Positions 1 through 8,400 of a stretch of DNA of 25,571 bases are shown here, in pieces. The notes beneath the pieces were generated by a model. It was not told where the DNA came from and did not search any database. It was given only the letters and a program-made list of their open reading frames with translations. How positions within the stretch are numbered: position 1 is the first letter of the stretch; each line of letters begins with the position of its first letter. This DNA is from Branchiostoma floridae (Eukaryota > Chordata > Leptocardii > Amphioxiformes > Branchiostomatidae): positions 9,804,567 to 9,830,137 of the forward strand of contig NC_049995.1 of assembly GCF_000003815.2 (NCBI RefSeq). The letters are read 5' to 3'. Made by a program: the position numbers and the translations under genes.

Positions 1-200
1 CTCACTCACTCACTCACTCACTCAGTCACACCCACTCTCTCTCTCACTCAGGTATGCAGTCTCCCAGTCAGTCATTCATTCATTATTCATTCACTCATAC
101 ACACTAACTCACTCACTCACTCACTTGCTCTCACTCATTTATTCATTCACCCATCTACTAACTCACTCATTCAATCACTCACCCAATCACTCACCCACTC
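1..200. repeat. Degenerate CTCA/TCAC simple-repeat tract
   Basis: The window opens inside a low-complexity tract made mostly of CTCA tetranucleotides with interruptions such as ATTCATTC and CACCCA. It is purest in the first 25 bases and decays rightward to about position 200. It has no coding character and probably continues beyond the left edge. This is an imperfect microsatellite. Confidence 0.85.
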
Positions 201-1180
201 ATGTAAGAAGAAAATATGCTTAGCAAAGCTTTGTGATGCTCAGTACCGTGAATACAAAATATCTCTGTCCGCCCTTTTTCTTCAGTCCACCCTAAGAACG
301 GTTAACCCACTTTCCTATGTAACGGTATATATCTCCATTGAATCAATATGGACGCATTGAAACTGAACTTGATAAAATACCTCCGATTGGCATAGTCTCC
401 GAATGTATCGTCAAACAATCTTTCCTAAAACAACGCACTTTGCAAAAGAAGCAAACGTGATCTTGATGAAAGAGAAAAAGATCCTTTAAGTGCCGTGATA
501 TATTCCCTATGATCCTATTATTCGGGCTACGCGGTCAGAGAGATCAACTGAGACAATGGGGTCCATACAAAAGCGACTATATCCCGGAAATTTATAACAG
601 TGATAAAGAATCAAAAGTGACTGCTTGGCAGAATTGTGCTAGGGCCAGACTATGCATGACTATGAGACACCCATACAAAATACTTTTTACCTCCACGAGT
701 AATAAGGTATTGTCTTTTGTGTCCGGTTTTAAGATAAAATTATTGAGAATCTCTGGATGGGGTGTGATGATATTTGGCATGGGAGTAATTGTAAGTGTTG
801 ATACACATGGTAAATATCGATTTTGGGCCCCCTTGTGTGTGACCTTGGTATTGCAGAAGAACGTCTAATTATTGTACCTTTTGCCCTAGGCAAGCTACGG
901 TCTACTTAAAGTTTGATAAAAGAAGAAAATGGCATTTGTATGCCACTGTGGTCTCACATTGAGGGTTTATACATAGTTTATACATAGGTATATATAACGT
1001 CTATATGGTATATATAGTAGTTTATCTCTGCGACTTTATTGTATCCATGATATATTGGTGATTCTTAATAGTGCTAAATCTTGTTAATATGTAATGTTTC
1101 TGTTTAGTATATGGAACTGTCAGGGAGGTGCGTTAAAGATACGGTAAACTTACGTGGCTGCCATCATTGATGATTCAAGA
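201..1180. other. Non-coding, probably intron of the protease gene
   Basis: I recognise no exon here. A 119-codon open frame at 509-868 (+) and its antisense partner have no recognisable motif, and their composition is ordinary AT-rich intronic sequence. A short AT-rich stretch with repeated TATATA and TTTATACATA words lies at 965-1030. If the protease gene extends leftward, this region lies in the intron before its first visible exon. Confidence 0.5.
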
Positions 1181-1187
1181 AAATACA

Positions 1188-1580
1188 CTTTGCCAATAGA
1201 GGGTTTCCGGAATAGATGGGATGGGCTAGGATAGCGGGCCTGGCTAGTGCTCACTTTCGGGTCCCCACTTACTTCTAGCTGTTGGGAGACCTGAGTGCAG
1301 AATGGCCTTTTCCTCCAAAATTGGTTCCCATACTTATGCAAATCTGAATTTTTATCAGCACTTGAGTGTAATAACGTATACTTTCATGTCAAATATAAAG
1401 ATAACAAACATTGGGATGAATCAACTGTAATTTTTCTGTGTCTATACAACCAAAACTGTGACACTGTTAGATTTTAGTGCAAAATAAAATGGGCCTAGTC
1501 GGCTGTAAGGAGAATCTTTGAGTTAGCAGCCCGCTAGCCCAGCCTACCCATCTTTTCCAGAAACCCTCCAGTAGAAAGCG
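1188..1580. repeat. Foldback/MITE-like element with about 55 bp diverged arms
   Basis: The stretch at about 1193-1246 (AGAGGGTTTCCGG, AGATGGG, GGGCTAG, AGCGGGCCTG) recurs in reverse complement at about 1524-1575 as GGAGGGTTTCTGG, AGATGGG, GGGCTAGCGGGCTG. The arms match over most of their length with small indels and enclose about 280 bp of AT-rich sequence with no transposase. This fits an old non-autonomous inverted-repeat element. The exact termini and target duplication are not resolved. Confidence 0.55.
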
Positions 1581-2260
1581 CCAGAAAACACACTGTGAGA
1601 CATAACACTGCTGTCAGTTATGTCGTTTACATGAGTGAATCAAACGGACACTTAGGCAGAATAAGAGAAGTCTTGGAGAGAAGGGCTATGATTTTGGCAA
1701 CGTTTCAGAAGAGAAGTCCATTAATATTCACTGTCAGTCGCTGCAGACTTGCAGGAAAGCTTTGTACCAATGGCCCCTGAGATGACTGTCTGGTTTTACT
1801 GTGGTAAAAGTAAAAACCAAAGTTTTGTTGTTACCTCCATAAAGGAGGTTAACCTGCAACAGGGGTACTGTTATTGGTTGTGTATGTGTTTGTACCCATA
1901 ACTTAATTTATTTTCGATGATCTTAATTTAGTATAGCAGTAGTTTTTCGGTCCCAAAGAAACCAATTGATTTGCGGTCCCTTAGCATTATTTTTGGCACT
2001 ACTGTGTTACAGACAGACACCCCTATTCTGAAAATATAGCGTAATAGGTCATTAAACCAGCTGGCAACTGTTTCATTTTCAATTTCATCTATGCGAGCAC
2101 ACTGGCATTTGGTTAATGTTTTATGTAAAATTGAAGGCTGGTCAAATTTTATGAAAGAGCTATAATATTCTAACGACTTGAGAACTGCTTCGTCAATGAT
2201 CAAAATATTTCTAATTCTTTACTTTTTTTCTTCATTTTGTTGTTCCAATAATAGTTCCAG
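1581..2260. other. Non-coding stretch before the first visible exon
   Basis: No exon is recognised. Near 1831-1852 there is a small hairpin in which ACCTCC pairs with GGAGGT. A similar but better-paired hairpin occurs at 22422-22444, so both may mark relics of one repeat family. The last 40 bases (about 2221-2260) form a pyrimidine-rich tract ending in TTCCAG, a good splice acceptor for the exon at 2261. Confidence 0.5.
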
Positions 2261-2358
2261 TTTGACGAAGATGAATACTTCGAGAACTATGTGCACTATC
2301 TGATGGCATCTTCCAACAGTACCTTCAGTTTCCTGAGGAAGCCAGTCAACAAAGACAC
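2261..2358 (+). CDS. M13 peptidase exon A (helical segment before NAFY)
   Basis: The exon encodes 32 full codons beginning [14 protein letters not shown] and ending LRKPVNKD, then two bases of the next codon. In M13 enzymes this segment (an EYFEN-like helix and LRKPV-like linker) lies just before the tryptophan and VNAFY motif. The acceptor is TTCCAG after a T-rich tract and the donor is GTAAGG. It opens in phase 0. A possible N-glycosylation sequon (NST) lies near its middle. It is the most upstream exon I can support. Confidence 0.85.
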
Positions 2359-5300
2359 GTAAGGGTTCTTTACATTTTTTAAACGTTTGTTGCAAGGTAT
2401 TCTTCATATGATTATATATAATATAACATTTGGACAAAAGTAACGTTCACAATGGATCTAAATGTGTAATACTTACAGTCTTTGACAAGCACAAAATATA
2501 TTAAATTTGCGTCTGTATTTATTGAAATATGATATAATGACTCCTTATTTTCTACAGGTCAAAAAGGCTTTGTAGAAGTGCGAGTTGATATTATATAGTA
2601 TATGTTGTTTTATTGTGTAAGCAGATTCAAACAGTAAATGCCATATTGTTGAGTGACCATGTATGGACTTATTTATTTATTGTCGCTCATAGGTGGATAA
2701 CGGTACCTACTGTCGTGAATGCATTCTACTCTCCATCAAGAAACTCTATCAGTTAGTAACGTTTGTCATATTCACCTGACAGGTTTGAAGTAGTTTGTTG
2801 TAAATACTAGATTAGACCATGAAGGTAAACTCTAGTTTCCAAAGCATTAATTCTAAACTTCCCACCTTGAGCGTTTTGTTCCATGTATCTGTAAGTCTTG
2901 CAATTTGGGTATTAGATTGGCAAGAAAGGCAGGTCATCCGAGTACCATCAAGCGATAGAAAAATGAACCTTAGTTCGGCCTCATAATTAAAACAAGAAAG
3001 CTGGCCGGTGCGTACTTTGGAAAAAGCCTGGATGTTAAACAAAATCACACGGAAAAGAGTTTTTAAACATCGAATTACTGAATTGGTCTTTCTTCTATTT
3101 AAAAAACACTACATGAGATTTGTCTAACAAAGAAAAAAAATTAGCAAGTGGGGTTCGAACAAACGCTCTACGGAAGATAGGTACCGTGCTGTAGACCGCT
3201 CGGCCACACTTGCTCGCTCTGTTGAGCTAAGACGGCCCAGGCACGCTCGATTTGTGTCCGAGTTCGGGCGCGTGTTCCCTTGTCCAGCCGAATTCGAACC
3301 GTGTTCCATGATGTTCCATTGCATATTTCGAACCGAACGCGCGTTCGAACCTGTGGTTATTTGCAACTTTTCAACGTAAACAGGCACCGTAAGGACCATT
3401 TATCCTTGGTGGGTGTCTGTGCGGTCAAGTTATGACATCTAAGGCTTTAGTCCCAGCTCAAAATAAGAATACTGATCTTTTTAGTACTCAAGATTTACCT
3501 ATTATCCCTTTCTTATCAAAATTGCCCGAGGTTATTTTGTGTAATCATGTAATGTTTTTGACTATGGTGCATTTTCAACGAAAAATGGAAAAAAATGGTC
3601 GTTTCTGATGTTTTCGGCCCAAAAAAACAATATCATCCTAATTTAAAACAAGATAACCTCGGATAAAAATGATAAGTTTAAGGTTGGCTTTCATCCTTTA
3701 GAATATCATGATTGAAAGTCTTGTTTCCAGCTGGGACTAGACTCATGAAATAAACAACACTTTTTTTAACCAAAATGTTTATTTCTAACCAAAAATCCAG
3801 CATGTAGAAAAAATCAAAAGTATTCAATGTATTTAAAGTAGTACTAAAACTGTGTGAAGTTTCATCGTAGTGCGACCGAGCAATCAAAAGTTACGATCGA
3901 TGTATAAAATACTACTTTATTCCAGTCCATGGGCCGTCTTAAGCCAACAGAGCGATTACGCAATAGCACGTATAGAAGGGCTATTTGGTTAAAGTGACCG
4001 ATCCATGCATCCATGCATCCATACAACCGCTTCTCCCGTCTCACCGGCAAAAAATAGAGCATTAGAGCAACGATGAATGACAAATTCTGATTCGTTGAAA
4101 ACTATGTCTTACAAGACCGTGCCAGACCAAGCCACTTCCACTTGCTAGTTATGCAACGGAAATATACAGATAGTGGTATTTATGCATGCTATTAGTACTG
4201 AAGTAACAACTTGAAGGCAAAACGTTCAAAAATACTGTCTAATTCATAAGGTGTCACACATATCATTTTAAACTTTATACTTTCAACCTAATCCTTTTAT
4301 TAGCCTTCTTGAATGTCGAGACCCAAACCCAATTATAACATTTCATCTCTAGTAAGAGTGCTTGGCAGTATATAATGATATGATCAATAGACTGTGGGAC
4401 AACTTATTTAGCACGTAATGATAGAAATTCCGACCTTTGTTGTCATGATTGTAAAGAGAGGAAAGATCATACCTATGTATTTATATCAAACCCTCGGACA
4501 TTCAAGGTTATGACCAGACCTTTAAAATTATTCACAAAAGTAAAGGGTAATATGTCGATTGTTTGTAATGAATGGGTTATTTGACAGACAACCTTCTGAT
4601 CATATCATGCCATTAATCAAGCAGTCAAAAGGGATCATTCAGTTCGATTTTCTTGTAGTCTATTAAAAGTGCTACCTTAAATGTCTAAAGTTGCAGTGGT
4701 AAGATTAAAGAAGAGAGTGCTTGGTTGCATTTAATGATAAGAGCAGAAGAGTTTAGCTAAGGACAAGGCAGGAAAATCGATTTCTGTTTTCACAGGTTTT
4801 CCAGCAGGAATTTTGCGATCTCCATTCTATGATGGGGACTATCCCTGGTAAATGTTCAAACATACTTTTATAATTTTGATTTTAGTAAAATCAATGATCA
4901 TTATAACTGTGTCACATTTTGGACCGGATTCTCAAGTAAGTAGTAACATGAATATTGTTATGTCTTTTAGCATTGTCGTTTGACGATATCCTTTAAATGA
5001 TTAACGTTTGGAACCGCATTTGGAACACTGCTGCAGCGACACCTAGCTGCAGTGCGATGTAGACCTGGTCAGTATGCTCTGAGGAAGGTGTTAGGCTGTC
5101 AACAAAACTTCGATTGCCGTTTAAGTCATAGCTTGTGAATGAATACATTTTTCAAATACTCAAATATTTAGAATATGTGAATAAAAAAATGTACGAGAAG
5201 TAAGATTTATTTTTCGTTACAATTTGAGTATGTATATCTCTAAATGTATTTCAGGTATTTGAACTTCGGAGGTATCGGTGCTGTCATTGGCCACGAGATC

Positions 5301-5463
5301 ACGCATGGCTTTGACGATTCAGGTAATTTCATTTTTGGGACGTTTATTATGACATTGTAATGGCGCTTAAAGTCAATCCAAAATGTATTTCCACATGCTC
5401 TACACAGGGAATTTCAATGAAAAATGGAGATCTTATTTACGATGTGTCTGTACGTGCTTGTCT

Positions 5464-5497
<34 letters not shown>

Positions 5498-8400
5498 TTG
5501 TGTTTCTGGATTTTGTAATAACATTCAAGAACCTTTGTTTGGATTACAATGGTATTTGTTATGTAAGTAGGTGTTGGGAAGACGAAGGTCAATCTTTGAA
5601 GATGTTGTGTTCTATATAGATTACGCTTAACCCATACTATATATGGACAAAACACGTGCTATTCTTATTCTAATTATAAGAACCACATCTGCTACTTGCT
5701 TGCAATATCTGCCGACTTTTTCATCATGTAAATTGTCAACGTTAACATTTTGAGAATATATTCCGTAACTGCTTCCAGGACGTCAGTTCGACAAGAACGG
5801 TAATCTTGAACACTGGTGGAACGAAGAAATCACCGACAGTTTCAAGGAGAAGGCCCAGTGCATGATCGACCAGTACAGTAACTACGTGGACCCTGAAACA
5901 GGGGATTTGAAGCTTAACGTAAGTCACATCGACAATCAATCATGTGTCATATTCTATTCCTTGCCTTCTACACATTCTTCCACAAGGGTTTAAGGTGGTA
6001 TCTCACTGCACTTGGAGCACCGATGTGGCACGGCGGGGTTCGAAAGATTACTCAACGAATTTCAGAGAGAAAGAACGAATTTTCTTACGTTTTGTGTATT
6101 TTGTTGTCTTCTAAGTCACACTTTTACGTATTACGCAATATCTAAATTGTAAAACAGTAGGCGAAAATAACACAGCAGTGCCGCAATGAACGACCCCCGC
6201 AGTGTACTGGTGCAGTGAGATACCACCGTTAGCACGCTGCCAATACAATATACCTAGAGCGAGGCCCTGCAAAATCGTCTTGAGGTTTTTAATTTTGTTT
6301 AGTTTGGTTTGGTTTGGTTATAGTTATACAGATCTCCATTAGTGGCTGATATGTCATTATTCTTCCTGGAGTCCGGGTGATTTGTAAAGAATCACCAATT
6401 CTAGACGGAAGGATTTTGCACCATCGCACACCGCACCATCGCACGTGTGGGGGGTTCTTTAACGTGCCTGGGCTAACCAGCTGTCAGTCAATATGTAGAT
6501 CCGCTTTACCCAGAGAAAACACAAAGGTGGTTGTATGATTGGCTAACATGTACATCTAGCTAGAGACCATACCACAAATTTGTAACACCCCGATTAAGTT
6601 AAGGCTAGCCTCACATTTCCAGAGCGAGGCCCGGCCGGGCTGTTTGTTGAAACGAAGAATAGAAATGTATATAATTATATAAAATCATACACAAATTAAG
6701 CCCGTGACTATTAGCTTGGTGTCTCAATATCATACTATCCTTTTCCAACAACTTAGGAGGTGACTGGTAGAGATTACTTTAATGTGTCGCTTGTATGGAT
6801 GTAACGTAATGCTTTCAGTTGACAACGTTCCTACTCGATCTGCAAGAATTGGTACAGAGAGACCAGCAGTGTTTCCACAAAATTCTGGCAAGTTCTTATC
6901 AATGCAAATGCCAAAATATCTTAATCCAAAGGCAGTCAAAACTTCGAGCTCCTTCAGTATGGTAGGGATGTTGTGTGAGCTATACAGTATTACCTCTCTA
7001 TGCACTTGTAGTCTATTCGTGGCCGTTACAGACTGTGACGTCTTACGACGGATGTAATTGTGTGGATAACTACATGAGCTCCGTAAAATGAAGCGAGGTC
7101 ATTACCATTGCCAGTATTATCTTCATCCAGGGCTTAGTGCAATTTAGGCTCGTCAACCGAACAAATTTCTTTCATCAGCTCATTAACCTGTTTTATGCCA
7201 CCGAATCTTCAGATGCACTTTTCGTTTAGACCTATGGATTAAAACTTCAAATTTCATCCAAATCTATATTGAAATGAATAGGACGCAAATGGGGCTAACG
7301 TACAACCATAAAACAATAGTTGAGCAACCATGAGTACTTCAAGTGAACATTTATTGCCATCAGCTAATGGGAAAAGTCCACAGAAGCCCCCATAAGCTGG
7401 AACTATAAGAAAAGATAATAATAATTACTTTCATCCTAACTGCAACTTACCATAGAAAAGCTGCTTTAACTGTACAGTATACGTAAAAGGTAGCGGCTCT
7501 ATTGGTTGATGTTGTCTTCTTCATGCTGTGTAGGCAGTAGTTTGGATCGTACCCATTACTACAATAATGTTGGTACCTGCCGCTTTGAATAACATGGAAA
7601 CCTTGAAACAGCAATATTCGCTATCCTCTAGACACCACCATTGGTCGTTTGGATAATTGAACCGATAGGGTCACACAGATGACTGCTTTTGATAACGTCT
7701 TGTTCAAATTACAAGAAAGCCGGGTTTGCGCGGTTGGGAGGCAAAAGTGCCATTCCGAGTGTCAAATGTTTCGCTGTTGTCTATCGGTTCAATCATATGG
7801 TGGTTATACTCGGTAATTGTCAGAATCCCTTAAGTCCAATAAAGCGCATTATATATATACCACCGACTTTTTATCTTTCAGCCACACGTTGCAAAGTTAT
7901 TAAAAAAACTACAACGTCTTTTATGTCTTATATTGTCTAATGTACTATTTACTTAACCTTTTTTTTTTCTTCCGCTCCGAAAAAAAGACTGTAACCTACG
8001 AAAGAAGCAGGCTACGATGTATTACTACAACAGGTAAACGGATATTGTAAATGCATTTAAGTTCGCGGGGATTCAATTTCGCGGTAGCGGGAAAATGGAC
8101 TTTTCGCGGTGGTTTTAATTTCGCGGTAGCACCATGCACTGTAGTCTCTTACTGTCATGGAAAAATATTCGCGGTGGTTTTAAATTCGCGGTGAAGCGGC
8201 CGCCGCGAAAACCGCGAACATTAATCCACCGCGAACATTTCTGCATTTACAGTATCTCAGTGGGCCACGTCTGTAAACCCGTAAACAGACACGTGATCTT
8301 ATCAACACGTGATTTTGCGGATACGTGACGCCAGCAATGGGTCAAACGTGCCAGGAAGTGGATAGCGCCTACCGTCTCTGTTCACTGATGGCTGATGGTC

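Larger units (their letters stand above)
2752..4795 (+). other. Intron 2 of the peptidase gene, with two repeat relics
   Basis: This 2,044 bp intron separates VNAFY from FPAGIL. It contains a tRNA-like pol III relic (3143-3214, minus), a paired 25 bp inverted match (3215-3239 with 3930-3954) and a foldback element (3448-3739). From about 3960 to 4795 I see only AT-rich sequence, with a short ATGCATCC triplication near 4003-4021. Confidence 0.75.

Noticed and set aside
509-868. 119-codon open frame (+)
   Set aside because: It overlaps a 62-codon antisense frame, has no recognisable motif, and lies in what should be intronic or upstream sequence of the peptidase gene.
5383-5655. Cys/Val-rich (+) and His/Thr-rich (-) frames
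   Set aside because: They are translations of the TG microsatellite in intron 4.
6730-7057. Overlapping 91-codon frames on both strands
   Set aside because: Neither translation has a family motif. With both strands open over the same stretch and no splice context, I cannot support a gene.
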